A DNA stretch of 64,000 bases from Phialocephala subalpina (GCA_900073065.1 FJOG01000024.1:964412-1028411), one strand, 5' to 3'; shown: positions 43,311 through 56,100, counted from the stretch's first letter. Notes: a model not told the origin generated them from the letters alone. Made by a program: numbers and translations.

Positions 43311-44270
43311 ATGGCCCAAAAGCGAGGGATATTTGATATAGTATTCCAGAGATACAGAAGATTTATCCAGAGTCTTTCGCGTCCGAAGCAGAAAGTAGCC
43401 ATACCATTCCAAAGTAAGATCAACTCAATTATTGTCCAAATTAGGGACAACACTGACAGCGACTGGCTGAATTGCTGCAGTTGAAGATGCACCAGAAAGC
43501 TATCCACGCTTTTCTGTTTTGATAGGAGCCCATTCATCCTTTTGCATGTGTCGCCGATTCTCGACAGTCCGAGCAAGGCCTTTGAAACAGGACCACATCT
43601 CCATCCTAGAGGCCCAACTAGAGCAAGTCGATCGCGAGGAGACCAAGTTACTCTTTCTTGGTAATGCACGGCGAGACCACATCAAAAGCCTTCAAACGTG
43701 GATTGAGAGCACTGCCTGCCTTGCGAGGAAAGAAACCGAATTCCTCGATCGAAAGCAAGATCTCATGGCCGTTGCCAGACCAGTCGACGGTGTTCTCGCC
43801 CGTGTGCAGGTTATTCCTTTCAGGATCGCTCGGCCTATATGTTCTGCTCTCCGTGTAAGTAAAGTCGCCTTTCCATTCCTAGCTGGAATACTGACCTTCG
43901 TCGCTCAGAGCTCTCATTTTAATACCTCCCGCGATCCAAACGTCTTTATCCCCTCCGGTCCGCTGGCCATACGAGGCAGCCGGTCGGTTCTTGCTTCCTT
44001 TGCCACCGTTGTCCTCATCATTCCTGTTATTGTCATCAATCTTTTGAGTAGCTCGGGAGTTCGATTGGGCATCGCGGTGGCTGCGTCTGCACTTTTTATC
44101 TTTATACTGTCATTCTTGATGAATGCCCAAACGAAGGAGCTGTTCCTGGCGGGCGCCACGTAGGCTCCTCCATTCTACCTTGAGCATTATATTGGATGGT
44201 TGACTGTCGATACTTTAGATATGCTGCGGTTCTCGTTGTGTTCATTGCGGGGAATAACAATGGTACTTGA
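43311..44270 (+). CDS. DUF6594 membrane protein (259 aa)
   Basis: Four exons fit in phase: 43311-43413, 43481-43854, 43909-44159, 44219-44270. The N-terminal domain has YPRFSVLIGAHSSFCMCRRF, then LKQDHISILEAQLEQVDREE (a coiled-coil-like helix), as in the fungal DUF6594 family. The C-terminal part has two or three transmembrane helices (VLASFATVVLIIPVIVINLL, LGIAVAASALFIFILSFLM) and the family motif NAQTKELFLAGATYAAVLVVF, the end of which is only recovered by the last intron (44160-44218). Intron 43855-43908 is a multiple of three without a stop, so unspliced transcripts would also be open. No biochemical function is known for this family. Confidence 0.9.
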
Positions 44271-46201
44271 GGGCTGCCTTACGTTTTCAATCTCCCAGCC
44301 TTACCTAGATATTCTCAGCACACTTTTCCTTACTTCTGTGCCACTTTCAACATCCCGCAATATATCCCTCACTTGAAACCCCTATCTTTTCCGCACCGAA
44401 ACTGAGTAGACTCTCAACAAACCCCAATCATCGAGATAGCAAGGTTATCAACAACGTTCACACCATCATCGATTGCCGGAATCGGTAGAGGTAGAGTTAA
44501 CTGAATATCCGACCTGCGTTGGGTCATTGCTGGGACCAGCATCGGGCAAGAAATCTGCTAGAATACAGTATATCAGATGAACGAATTCGAAATTAGAGCG
44601 CCAACGTCCAGCTTCTAAATCATGTTTGAAATACGAAGGCAAAGTTCAATTTCCCCACTCGGAGAGAGCATGCCTAGGTGTTAGGACATACAGACATAGC
44701 ATCGAAAGATTTTTGATCTTTTGGACCAATCCACCATGCTGGATTTTGTTGCACATCTGCATGGAATCTAGCCACTCATCTGCCGCCCTTGTGAAATCAA
44801 AACTTTTTGCACCTGCGAGGAAAGATAAGGTTCCCTGATTGCACATCAGCTCGATGATACGATGGTTGAGTAGGTGATCCCAGGCGGACGTTTGACCTCA
44901 AAATGGTGCATCAATAGATACACAAGTGTCCCGAATCGTGCCGCAGCCGAGTGAAACATGCAACCTGCTACAGGATTTCCGACATGCAGCGGTCCGGTCC
45001 AGCTGAATCGCCGCCCTTGGTGATGTCCTGCATTGGAAAGATTGCCTATAAGGGCAGCTGAGATGTCTTCCTCCACGGTCTCCAACATTTGACGGCCGCA
45101 CGAATCCCCCGAGATGACTTCAAGCATGCACCTCTCAACCACCACATTTAGACTCAAATATGATTCGTTGGCAGATAAAAAGCAACCCAAATTGAGGCCA
45201 TTCGGAAGGCGGCAACAAGACATATTTGTAAGATTCCGCCCCTTCGAAGCGCTAGAGATAATCTAAGCATCCAGTCGTGGTCCAGGAGTATTAACGCACG
45301 TGATCGTATCGACACCCATTTGCTGCAACCTCGTATGCAGCATGAAAGAAGAAACCAGAGAGGTATATATAATCTGCAAGCACGGCAGACATAGCAGCGA
45401 CTGGTGTACCAATGTGGTCAAAATAGGAGAAGTCCTTCTCTTCTGGACCCGCGTACCTTAGCCCAGCGCCCAGCGCCCAGCAGCCTGGAAGCGACACCGG
45501 CCAGCATCATCACGTCTCACCCTTAGCGCGTTTAGGGTCAGCACTCAAGGCCTGTTGCGGGACGCTCGACGAGTCGGATTCGAGAGGATGCAGGTCTGCG
45601 TCGACATTGGTTGCGTACGTGAATTGCCATCGGACGGTGCGAAATATTGGAATGCTCCCGCGGGCCAATTGGCATGCAATTGATGTAAGTGTCAAGGAAG
45701 GCAGACTGCAAACGCGTATGGATAGCGAGTCGCCAGCGTAAGATGCGTAGAGACCTCAGTTTGCTTGGGGCATAATCGGTTCATCGCTGTTCGCCACAGG
45801 ATCTTTGGAGTGGATATAAGATGAAGCGAAAACTCTCTGCAAATGTCCACCTGCTTCTGCTGCTGCGAAGTTTCGAGCCCCTGAGTATTTTGTTTGCGAA
45901 ATTGTCGAAGTCATGGACAAGGCCTGCGTCGGGCGGATCTAAAAGACCAGACTAGAAATTCCATCCGTGCATAGCATCTCCCCTGACGGAGCCGGAATCC
46001 ATGATCATTATACATATGATACATGTCAATCGCGCATCGAACTCGAAAGGCATCCGCTCTGGAGGGAGCTGTGAGGAACGAACGCAGGGAAGCAGCTCCT
46101 GCTGAGTGCTGTGAGGGAGTGAGCGAGGACTGGCGAAAGGCGAAGACTGCATCCAGGCTTGTCAGAGTTTGCTGCTACAATAGACTCTCGACAGCGCAAC
46201 T
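44271..46201. other. Intergenic stretch with unassigned minus-strand ORFs
   Basis: Minus-strand ORFs at 44846-45223 (GCFLSANESYLSLNVVVERC, VAGCMFHSAAARFGTLVYLL), 45291-45497 (AMSAVLADYIYLSGFFFHAA) and 45510-45695 look more protein-like than chance and lie in a row. They could be pieces of one decayed or intron-rich gene, but I recognise no family and could not join them. Confidence 0.35.
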
Positions 46202-47267
46202 ATGTCAGCTAGGACGTCCCAGAGGTTTGCGGCCGGTCCTTGGGGGCGAGATGCAGCTGCTAACGGCACGACCTATGCAGGAGAGACTATCACATTGTCG
46301 TATTGGGTGCTGGTGAGGAAGAGAGACTTTGCAGGAGAAGCACATCTCAGCTGACAATCTCTGCAATCTAGGCGGCGTTGGGAAAAGCTGCCTCACAGGT
46401 AAGGCCACCTATCGATGTCACTAAGTATCTCTAACACGACCACAGCGCAGTTCGTCCAGAATGTCTGGATTGAGAGCTACGACCCGACAATTGAAGACTC
46501 GTACCGGAAGCAGATTGAAGTTGATGTGAGTGATATTGTGAGTGGAGTCCGTGCAGCACCTGGTTAACCTTATGACAGGGCCGTCAATGCATGCTTGAAA
46601 TGTATGAAACCCCAAAATAAAACGAGATCTAGAGCTTATATATCTCTAGTCTAGATACTGCGGGCACAGAACAGTTCAGTAAGTGATGTCTGAATCTTGT
46701 ATCACGTGATATGTTCTGACTTGAGGCAGCTGCGATGAGGTGAGAGATGAGGACGAGAAGGAGAGGCATCTTTTGGTACTGATTCTCACAACAGAGAGTT
46801 ATATATGAAAACCGGACAAGGATTCCTGCTCGTCTTCTCAATCACCAGCCAGAGCAGCCTTTCCGAACTGTCGGAGCTTCGAGAGCAGATCATTCGAATC
46901 AAAGACGATGAGAACGTCCCAATCGTTATCGTCGGCAACAAGTCTGATCTCGAGGAAGACAGAGTTGTGACTCGATCGAGAGCATTTGCTGTATCACAAA
47001 GTTGGGGCAATGCTCCATATTATGAAACATCAGCACGACGTCGAGGTGAGTGGTAGAAATCATCGCTTGGTGAAGAGAGAGCTGACGAATGCAGCGAATG
47101 TGGATGAAGTGTTTATAGATCTCTGTCGACAGATCATTCGGAAAGACAACAGCGCAGCTCCGAGCTATGAAGAGGACCTCGTGTACAACCAGAGGGAAAG
47201 GAGACCGCACAGGCACCACAGACGGCGGAAAAAGAAGAAGGAAGGAGGTGGATGTGTGATATTGTGA
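46202..47267 (+). CDS. rsr1: Ras-family GTPase, Rsr1/Bud1/Rap1-like (215 aa)
   Basis: Nine exons fit by phase: 46202-46224, 46281-46312, 46372-46398, 46446-46525, 46579-46601, 46650-46678, 46730-46739 (10 nt), 46795-47045, 47095-47267. GTPase motifs: G1 GAGGVGKS, switch [11 protein letters not shown]3 DTAGTEQ, G4 NKSD, G5 ETSA. The effector region and [20 protein letters not shown] are those of Rap/Rsr1 rather than Ras1. The C-terminus has a polybasic run and the CaaX box CVIL, predicting geranylgeranylation and plasma-membrane attachment. Rsr1 selects polarity and hyphal growth sites through Cdc24/Cdc42. The N-terminus MSARTSQR joins the G domain only through the first intron (GTTTGC donor, GCTAAC branch site, GCAG acceptor). 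Confidence 0.93.
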
Positions 47268-48126
47268 GACATGCGAGCCATTGATTTTCAATATGGAGCA
47301 GACGCTCGCGATGGAGGGTTTTAGCGTAGCGCAGGCTGCTGCAACGTCTAAGTATCTTGTATGAAGGCCTCGATGGCAGTTGCTGGTCGGCGTATTGTTC
47401 CATACTGCAGCATGGACTATGGCGTAGTCGGAAAAGGAGTTCTTCTAGATGGGACAACTTTCAATGGCTTGGAGATCGTTGACGATGAAAATTTGGGACG
47501 AAAATTAGACTTCTTTCAAGAACCTTACGTGCACTCGGTAGGCCTTCAAATATCACAACATGCTGGGACAATTATAAATATCACGTTGGAATCAACTTGA
47601 ACACCTCGTATTTGAGAACATTGCCAATTTCAAATTTCCAAATTCCTACCATTTCCTCATCAATCTTTACTCAATTCCTCCAGAACTGATGGACACAGTG
47701 TGGGGCTCGTATATTCTCGCACTAACAAGTACATGAGGCACATTCGATACTTTACTCCAACGTCCAAACGCAAGACTTCACCAATCAAATTCCCAGAAAA
47801 CCCAAATTCGTTCAATTTGTTTACATTCAAGTCAAAACGGTCTTGAGATGTCGAGGTAAATTTCCCCTTTTGGATTAGCGCTAGGAAGCTAACCTGGAAA
47901 TGAAAAAGCTCTGCTCGCTTCTCACGACACCTCTCCTCGCGACATCTAGATCTTCGACACCAGAAGACTTCTCATGACGGTGTTGCAACAGTGAGAACTG
48001 AATTGATTTGCCTGTCGGCCGCAGAGAAGGCAGTCTTAGCAAGCTGAAAAGCTTTCTGAGAGGTCGCTCTGTGGCTCTGTGTCCACACACACCTCACTCG
48101 ACGATCTTCCTGCACATCACCTTAAG
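47268..48126. other. Intergenic stretch, no gene seen
   Basis: 3' flank of Rsr1 and promoter of the next gene. Short random ORFs only. Confidence 0.6.
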
Positions 48127-48918
48127 ATGTTCGGTATGTAAACAGTTCTTCGCCTGTTTTCAACTCACTCTAATATAGCCTTAGTTCTATCCCGGAATAT
48201 CGTTCAGAAAAGAGTAATCTATCTCCTCCAAAAAAAATCTCAGCAGTCCAGATACGCATCGTCCGAGAGCCCAACGAAGGCGGAACGAAACAAATTCATT
48301 AAACCCAAGACTAAAACTCCGCGAATCCAACATCTTCTCCTGACCCTGATATTTGACGACAAAATCACCAATGATATCAATTCTCTGCGATGTCGATGCG
48401 GTATGGACGAACAGGATAACCGCCCAAAAATTCTCAAAACAGAAGCCCGCGTCTTTCAACCACTTCCCAAGGACCACCTTGACCTGTACGACGAATCATT
48501 GACCCAGGCTTGCTCAAACACGAAGACATTCTTTCTTGGGAGAGCTACAGAATTCTGCTATGCTAAGGGCGCCGTCCATGTGAGGGTCCCAATGTCCAAT
48601 CAACTCTCGAACATGTACTCAGCGCTTCTCGAATCGTTCTGTGGGAAAGTTCTAATGCCGGAGCTGTTGTCCGGGAAGTCTGAATGGTGCCCTGCGATCT
48701 TCTTGAGAAGAATTCACATGTTCAGACCTAAGCTAGTCGAGCCGGAGGCAGCCATCAGAGTGGTGAAGGAGTTGTGTCCTGAAGGCATCAACTTAGGCTC
48801 GCCCTTGGGGTTTTCTCTGTATCAAAGGAACCACACTCCTGACGGATTGCTGCTGCCTGGACTAAACCCAGAAGCCAAAGTACTGCTCAAGGAGTATCGA
48901 TTTCAAGATACGAGCTAG
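48127..48918 (+). CDS. Unrecognised protein (248 aa), first of two tandem paralogues
   Basis: A 7-nt first exon (ATGTTCG, 48127-48133) is followed by intron 48134-48178 (GTATGT...ATATAG) and exon 48179-48918; the frame is continuous to TAG. The N-terminal 60 residues are basic and could be a mitochondrial-type presequence (MFALVLSRNIVQKRV). The middle has TPRIQHLLLTLIFDDKITND, then FQPLPKDHLDLYDESL. The end carries CPEGINLGSPLGFSLYQRN. I do not recognise the family. The sequence downstream at 49499-50182 repeats this layout (LLLALKLEEHVTESLN, FKSLPIEHLDIYDEAA, YPRGIELGSVIGFNLYRR), so the pair arose by duplication. The short first exon is inferred from phase and consensus only; an internal ATG at 48403 is the alternative start. 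Confidence 0.6.
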
Positions 48919-49498
48919 TCTTCACGGCCACTTTCTAGATACTTTACAGTGCCGGGACAATACACATAGGCTGGATGGGTGCACTCAGGGGTCCTTCCAT
49001 TCAAAATGCACATGTGAAACGAGTCTTCATTCAATCTTTGGGTAGTCGGCTTGCTAACCATCGTTCTTGGATTTCTAGATCTTAAATTTCTCGACCTTCA
49101 AGGATAAATTTGCTTCTTGTTGGTCACTGCGGGTCTGGGACAGGGCATGATCTGTTTCGAAGATGGAGATTTTCCAATATCAACGCCGCATTGTGGCGTT
49201 GTGGCTGGAATGTGATGCATCACAACCTCGATCACGACGACACATCTCGTGAGGACAGCTCAATATTCTTCTCCTTCTCGCACCACCGATCAGGTTTCAT
49301 CCTCGAATCGATTTATCGGCCGAATTGGACGGAGAGTGTACGATTTACCGTTTATGTCTCATCTCAAGTCCGAACTGGTCGCAGAGCTAAGTAGGGACAT
49401 TTGAGATAACCTGTGGACCTCTCTATATGTATAGGATGAATGTGCTTGGTATGATAAAGAGATATACTCCGATCTCACCGCAGACTGACATGAGATGA
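48919..49498. other. Spacer between the tandem paralogues
   Basis: About 580 bp with no supportable coding sequence and no obvious repeat. Confidence 0.5.
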
Positions 49499-50182
49499 GT
49501 CTCCTTTCGAAGGATATCCACATCATCCACGGCTAGACTCTCGCGTTCATCCCCTCATTGCACTAGGCATGCCTGGGACAATGCACGACCTATCAATGAA
49601 GCCAAAATATGGAATCGGTTCCCACGAATTCGGAGAAAGCAAAGCCTGCTCTTAGCCCTAAAGCTTGAGGAGCATGTTACAGAATCTCTCAACACTAGTC
49701 GCAGTCGATATGGCACGAGCAAGACATGGGCTCGGACAGAGCCTGCTCTGTTTAAGAGCTTACCGATAGAGCATTTGGATATCTATGACGAAGCGGCAAG
49801 TCGCATTTACTCCGGAATGACACCATACCCGCTGGGTAAGGTGTGTAAACACGAAATTAGCATCAGGGACTCGGGTCTTTTCCTGTCAGTGCCATATCAA
49901 AAGTGGCTCGGTGATATATACAGACAGTTTCTGCGGGGATTCAAGGTAAAGATGGATATCAGAGATTTGGCTGTGGCCAACTTTTGGGATAGGCGGGGGC
50001 CACGAATCAAGTTCACGAGCAAGGTGACAGGCAAAGAGACGAAGGAAGCGTCGAGGTTGATAAAAAGTGCCTATCCCAGGGGTATAGAGTTGGGTAGCGT
50101 CATTGGGTTCAATCTGTATCGTAGGGCAGACCACATCTTTACCCGGTTGAAATTACCGACAAATCCGGATGGAGATATATAA
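49499..50182 (+). CDS. Unrecognised protein, second tandem paralogue, 5' end unresolved
   Basis: The frame is open from 49499 (after TGA 49496-49498) to TAA... the stop at 50180-50182. It shares with the upstream gene the blocks RRKQSLLLALKLEEHV, FKSLPIEHLDIYDEAA and YPRGIELGSVIGFNLYRR at the same spacing. No ATG lies ahead of the conserved part; the first Met of the frame is inside it (SGMTPYP). By analogy to its neighbour a very short first exon could lie upstream, but I found no donor with the right phase, so the copy may be a pseudogene or lack its 5' exon. Function unknown. Confidence 0.5.
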   Translation, partial: VSFRRISTSSTARLSRSSPHCTRHAWDNARPINEAKIWNRFPRIRRKQSLLLALKLEEHVTESLNTSRSRYGTSKTWARTEPALFKSLPIEHLDIYDEAASRIYSGMTPYPLGKVCKHEISIRDSGLFLSVPYQKWLGDIYRQFLRGFKVKMDIRDLAVANFWDRRGPRIKFTSKVTGKETKEASRLIKSAYPRGIELGSVIGFNLYRRADHIFTRLKLPTNPDGDI

Positions 50183-50593
50183 TCAGGAACTACAGATTCA
50201 TTGGTGTACGATAGGAACCAACAATTTGACCATCACTGCTTTGTGTGGAAGCTTCCACCTTCATCCTCGCTTCTACGGGCAACCACACGACCAGTTTCCA
50301 GGGTTTATCAGCCAGTATTATACATATATATATTTTTTTTAAAATTAATACGAATATTCTGCGAGACTTCAGAATGTTTTGAGACACTGTTAATGTCCAT
50401 GCACGACAACGTGGTCAGTCTGAGCTCGACAAGTGCCGTCGTATGAAAGACTTCTAATTCAAATGTCCACATTTTTTAGCTACGACCCATTTTATTGCCA
50501 AACATGCCCAACCTGAGGGCTCCACCTTCTTTCTCTCAACCTCGATGTCCATCAGTTCCTGGAAATTTCTCATCTCCATCCCCTCTCCCTCCA
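50183..50593. other. Convergent spacer, no gene seen
   Basis: AT-rich around 50320-50350 (TATATATATTTTTTTT region). It separates the convergent paralogue and 2EXR gene. Confidence 0.55.
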
Positions 50594-51412
50594 TCACAAA
50601 CTTCGAATCCACATCCACGAACACCAGCCTTTCTTCGACTCAGCACACTCCTTACACCTCGGAATTAACGCCATAATCAGCTCCTCCAAACAATCAGTAT
50701 CAGAGATCATATCCCAGCACGAGCCTCCACTCTCACAAAAGATCCTCGTATCCAGAGCTAGATACTTTACCTGGCACTTCCTTAACCACGTACTCTTACT
50801 CCGGTTATCACTCGATCCATACCCCAACCTCCCACCATCAAAGAAGATATCTTTGTGCCCATCAAAGTTCAACCAATAATAACTTGTCTTCTTCAAAATA
50901 CCCCACCTCGGGACAGCAATTCCCGGCCCAAAGCTTCCCGAAACACCTTCATTCTGTTTCACACCTATCAACATCCATATCGAAATCCTAGACACCTGTC
51001 TCAAGTCGTTTTGGTACTCGTTTATCGAATGAATGCAAGAATACCTGTCGAGAAACATGATAAGTTTGACTCATCGGATAGATGGAGAAGAATGGCATAA
51101 GATGCAGCTGATGTTGCTGTCTCCGGAGTTTGAGACGTTCCGGTGGCGCTGTGGAGCCGTATCCATAGTTTGAGACTGAAAGGATGCGAGGTTCTACTAC
51201 TGCGTGCTCCCAGATCTTGAGCTGGAGTTCTTGGGGGAGGCGAGGGAAGGGGAGGAAAGCTTGGTCACTGTGATCTTCGAAGTCTGCTATCAAGTGTTAG
51301 AACTGAGGAAGGTGAAGTAAATCAAGAACTAGGTACCTTCAAGGTCCTTGGAAGGCTTGGTAGCTCCAAATCGGGACAAAAACCGAGAAATTAAGTTGTC
51401 AACGGCGTTCAT
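50594..51412 (-). CDS. 2EXR-domain protein (238 aa)
   Basis: Three exons fit: 51337-51412, 50996-51283, 50594-50946, with introns of 53 and 49 nt and phase kept throughout. Residues about 33-55 read FLPFPRLPQELQLKIWEHAV, followed by PRIL: the diagnostic start of the 2EXR domain (two ExR motifs, common in HET-like and hypothetical fungal proteins). The second half includes a YYWLNFDGHKDIFFDGG segment, matching the domain's conserved strand before an aspartate. The N-terminus MNAVDNLISRFLSRFG is recovered only by the first intron. A downstream cysteine-rich end (CKECAESKKGWCSW) might bind metal. The function of 2EXR proteins is unknown; many expand in plant-associated fungi. Confidence 0.85.
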
Positions 51413-53122
51413 GATGGGCCTAGACTGGGTCGCACTTGCCAAATTCAAAACACCTTCTCTTCCTGACTCTTGAATTTTTGTCTGATTGTACCATCGATTC
51501 AGACGGGGGGAGAAATATCCTCAGTATAGGAAGGTGCGGCCAGAGTTGCTTTCTGAATCTTGTTGTTGTGGCAGCCTAACTCGAGGCGGAGATGCCAAGA
51601 TGAGGCGTCAGCATTTTCAGGCACGATGGTCAGGGGTCTTGATCGTGCATATTCCTGCCAAGTCCACATTTGATTCTGTTGTATATGACTATCCTCATAA
51701 TTTTATTAAACGTTGTCTAAGGTAGGACAGTTTCTCAGTCCTGTTCCTTCTCTCTGCGTCGAATATTTGAAGCTGCTCACCCAAAAACCTCCTTACTCGA
51801 CTGTTTTGTTCCTCCTGGACTTTCCAAGAAAATAGCAATGACCTCCCAAATTGATGTTAATCTCTCCCATAGGAGCAATACTGGTAGCTCCTTGAGTTCG
51901 GACGACTTGGTGAAATGATTGTTTTTGCTCTCTCAATCCTACCATCGCTTGACTTGAACGTGGACTTTCATTCTACTCAACGCAATAATCAGCCCACAAC
52001 TCTTCTCAATACTCAACCCAATCTTCCTCCCATCCCAAAAACTTTTAACTCGTCAAGAAAGACTAACCTCTTCTCACAAACCATCTCTCCCAACCCATCC
52101 CCATCCTCCTCACCCAACTCCCAACACCCGACCCCAAGCACACCCCCATCAACCCTCTTCACACCCTTCCTCCCCCCTACACTTCGGCCACCTCTTCCTC
52201 GCATCTTTAGCAACATCAACCGGAATCCTCGCGTCCTCGCAGGTAACAATGTGTATATAAACACACCGACAGTCTTGACCTTTGAAGGTGTATGTTGTTT
52301 CTTGGCACATCTCTCTTTAGACTATCCCTTCTCTTTCTCCAAACCAACAAATAATCTCGGAATGCCAAGAATGCCAAGAACGCCTTGCAGCGCAGAATAG
52401 AGTTCGTTGAAGAAGTGGAGATGCGGGGAATGGAAAGAATATGGGATAGTTGCTGCTGCATGCACATCTCGTACGAGTGAGGGAATTAATAGGCAACCGT
52501 GATTGGGTGGGCGTCGCAGAATGTCTCGTGATTTGTGAATGTCAGGTGCTACCGGGCGGACTGTCCTGAAGGAGGGCGTGTGATAAGACAGTTGCCTTGC
52601 GTCGTGCTGTTTTGGCAGCGGAACGTGCGTGACTCGAAACGAATATCCGAAGTGAAGTAATGACGAGGAAGTGGCAATGGAGTTGAAATTAGATAGTAAA
52701 AAGAAAAGAATTGAAGCACTTGCTGCTACATTGTCCTTGGGCAGAGGTAGTTTAGAAGCCGCGTTTTGTGAGGTGAATATGTCGGCAAGAGTCAAAATAG
52801 TCGGTGATATATTGAGGCGAATGCTTGGGTATCTTGACGACTAGCTAACGTCAACGATGCCAATTTCCCAATACTTCCTCCACTCCAATCATCATGCCCA
52901 CCAGATACATCGTACAACGAAGAAAGGTAGAAGATTCATGTGCAACATGTATTATTCTTAATTCCCACAACACTCATTCATTACTCAAAAAGGAGAATTG
53001 ATCTGTGCATGATCATGGCCGTGACACTCGCATCCGTAGATGGGCGGTTTTTCAGATTCGAAGGAAAGACATAACATCGTAAAGGAGAGTCCTAGGTAGG
53101 GAGTTGGTTTTGAATATCGGAC
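51413..53122. other. Intergenic stretch, no gene seen
   Basis: It includes a Pro/Ser/Thr-coding C-rich tract at 52000-52200, which generates long low-complexity ORFs on both strands. Neither has a domain, and I do not support a gene here. Confidence 0.5.
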
Positions 53123-56100
53123 TTAATCAGTGTGTCGAATCACACTGTTTTTGCTTTTGTTTCGCATCGAAGCTGGTTCCTTAGAAGCAGAAGATGCGCC
53201 GACAGGGTTTTGGTGACGACTCTTGGTTGATGCATTGTGTAGGTGGCCAACGTCGTGTTTACCTGTATCACCGTCAGATGCCATCATGTACTCATATAGT
53301 CTTCAGGACTTACCATCACAGCATGCTCTGACGTTCTCGAGTCTGTCAGATTCTCGGTCCTGCTTCTCAATGATCTCCCTCAAATCTTCGGCACTGTCAT
53401 GTACCTCGCTAGCCTCGTATATACTCCCGGTCCCGGAAATGCTGTGTCTGCTTCGTCGGCTAGAAAAGCTCCCGATGCCAGCCTGCCCTTCCTTCCCAGG
53501 TTTCCAGTAACTGCTCAGTCGGGAAAATGTCCCCACCGAAGGACGTGAAGAGGTAGATAAGTGAGGCTGCGCTGACATATGAGATGCCTTGCGCAGCGGC
53601 GACTCGTTGCGTGTGGTACGACTGTTGTAAGAAGACAAAGAGGCTGGGCCGCGACGAGCTGTGCTGCTACCACCATATCCGGGGTTGAACTCAGCAACAT
53701 CCTCCGAAGTCAAACCATTCGCAACTTGGTCCGTGTCGGCAACAGCGTCTTCACCAGTACGCAACAGCAAGTAAGATAAAGCGTTGAACCAGGTCTCGTG
53801 GCGTTGCCCAGTTGTTGCTGTGAACTTGACAGATCGACCAGGTGTCATGATGACCAAACTTTTGCGGTGCAGGCCAGGAGGCATGGGGTTGTCGTCAGTC
53901 ACAACTCTGACAGCTTCAATTGGCACACTCTTTGCCTTCAACTCAGCTCGACCAGCAGAAGATGGATCACGGTCACTCCAGTAAAGTGTCCTAGTGTAAG
54001 GATGAACCCAGAAGTAACGTCGGTGTCGGTTTTCTGACATAGTTCCGCGTCCAGCCTTTCGAGTGTATTTCCACAGATACTCTCCAATCATGGTCTGGGT
54101 AATGGCGTTGATCATTCTTGGATCAGTGCTCGGGTCAAGACCAACAGGCATTCCGGATCTCATGTTGAAGCGCGTATCGATCTCGGACACGAAAGAAGAT
54201 ACCGAGGAGGCTCGAGATCGACGAGTAGGCGATTGGATCTCCGCAGTCCCGGAAGAAGAGTGCATAGGTCTGGGGGTCGTCCCACCTCTGACCGAGATTG
54301 GACTGAGAGGTGCTTGGGAACTTGGGGTCCGAGGTCGGAATGACGGATTGCTCTTGTAAGCAGAAGCTGGAAGTAATGGAGGGCCCATGCTGCCCGAACC
54401 ACCTCCAGAAGAACCTGATCGCTGTGCAGCAGCGGCAATAACTTGCTTGTGGTCTTGGGGTAGCGGTGGGTGCGTGCTTGACATTGAATTGTTGCGGCTG
54501 CCTGCACTGCCTGGTCTCTTCAACGCAACGGTATCGTGGACAAAGTCAGGATCCGCCATCTTGGATCGTGCCCGACCCACACTGCCAATGCTCTCCTGAG
54601 ACTGACGGGCCTTGAGATTGGTCATAATTGCACGAGGTGGAGATGCAACTTTCCGGGCATCTTGAGCGACAATAACGTCCATTCGCTTGCTTCTCATCAT
54701 TTCATCGATCTGGTCGGCTGTCAAAGCAGTTTGTGAGCTCTCATCAGAGGTCTCGACTCGTGATTTCTTCGCAGCACGTTCATGAGGGTTGCTTGACACT
54801 TCCTTGAACGGTCGCTGAGATTCAGGAGTCTCGTTGAGCGGGGAATTTCTTGGTGATTGACGAGTTTCATCCTCAGCAATAATTGGTGTCACAGGAGATT
54901 TTCCCTTGTTCCAACCGAAGACAGATCCGAGGAAAGTTGCCTTGGGCGTTGAGGGTTCTGGTACTTCAGGGATTACGACAACTCCATCATCCGACTCGTC
55001 TCTTGGGACAATGACTGCATCTCGGCGTGGGCTTCTGGGTAATATTGGCTCTGTATCAACTGAGTGAATAGATGAGAAGACTAAAGACGCAAGTACAGAC
55101 TCAAGCTTAGGCGTAGTTGGGCGGCCCTCTCGTGAGACTTCAGGGATGATTGGGGATTCAGGCTCCGAAGGCTCAAAGTGTTCAGAGACTATGTTGGACA
55201 TAGTCAATGGAGTTGACATGGCCTCGAGACCAGCAAGGCTCGCCATAGGAGTATGGGTACGAGAAGAGGGCGGAGATGGGAACTTCTTGAGCTTCTCGTC
55301 CATAATAGCGGCGTCATATTGCGAGCTAGCATCGCTGAGCGTGGAAGCTGAGATTGGTCTCGAACTTTCTTCTTCGTCGACCTTCAAAAGATTGTTCAAC
55401 TGCTCATCGTGCCATTGAATTGCCGCATCAGACATCTGGACCTTTGGTTCTGGATCGGTTGAAGTGTGAGTGTCATGCATCGAACGTTCCATAGCCTGCT
55501 CCGAATCGGTAGACGTGTGTTTGTCACTTGAAGCGTATTTGGGTTCTGGATCTGTCGAGGTCTGCATATCGCTCATCTGGCGTACTAGCTCTGGCTTAGC
55601 CGGCTCGTGGTGTGGTAGGTGGGCAGACTCTGTCAAAGAAGCTCCGGCTTGGCCAGCGCCAGCAACCAATGGAACAGCAGTGAGAGGAGTGGCCGGTGTA
55701 GCTGGTTGTGGCTCCCAAGGCTCAGTCATCATGCCAGAGTCGACCATAGGTAGCTTTGGCACGGGTGGAGCAAGATCATAAGGAGCTGGTATGCCCTTTG
55801 CAGCGTCCGGTCTCGAAGGAGTATTTGACCGTGAACGGAAACGACTTGGAGTGCCTTGATACAAATCCTCCTCATCACTCATGTCACCAAGTTCTGCGAA
55901 CAAACTTTGGCCTTGACCTGCTTGAGGAGTACCGTTGTTGCTGCTGTTGGCAAAGCTTACCGGACTGCTTTGAAAGAGAGGCTCTTCGCTAACTGCTCTG
56001 GATCGTCTATTGCCACCCCGACTGACCTTGAGACGCAGTCGTTGTGGCTGCTGAGCAGTTGGTGTTTTCACTTCATCATACTCGTCACCAGATGTCGAGG

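Noticed and set aside
46023..46316. ORF overlapping the first exons of the Rsr1 gene
   Set aside because: It is in another frame; the spliced Rsr1 model explains the conserved G1 region.
51915..52400. Plus-strand ORF of 161 codons with a hydrophobic start
   Set aside because: The frame is dominated by Pro/Ser/Thr from a C-rich tract and has no domain; the opposite strand is open as well.
52322..52795. Minus-strand ORF of 157 codons
   Set aside because: No domain, overlaps the C-rich tract and has no splice context.
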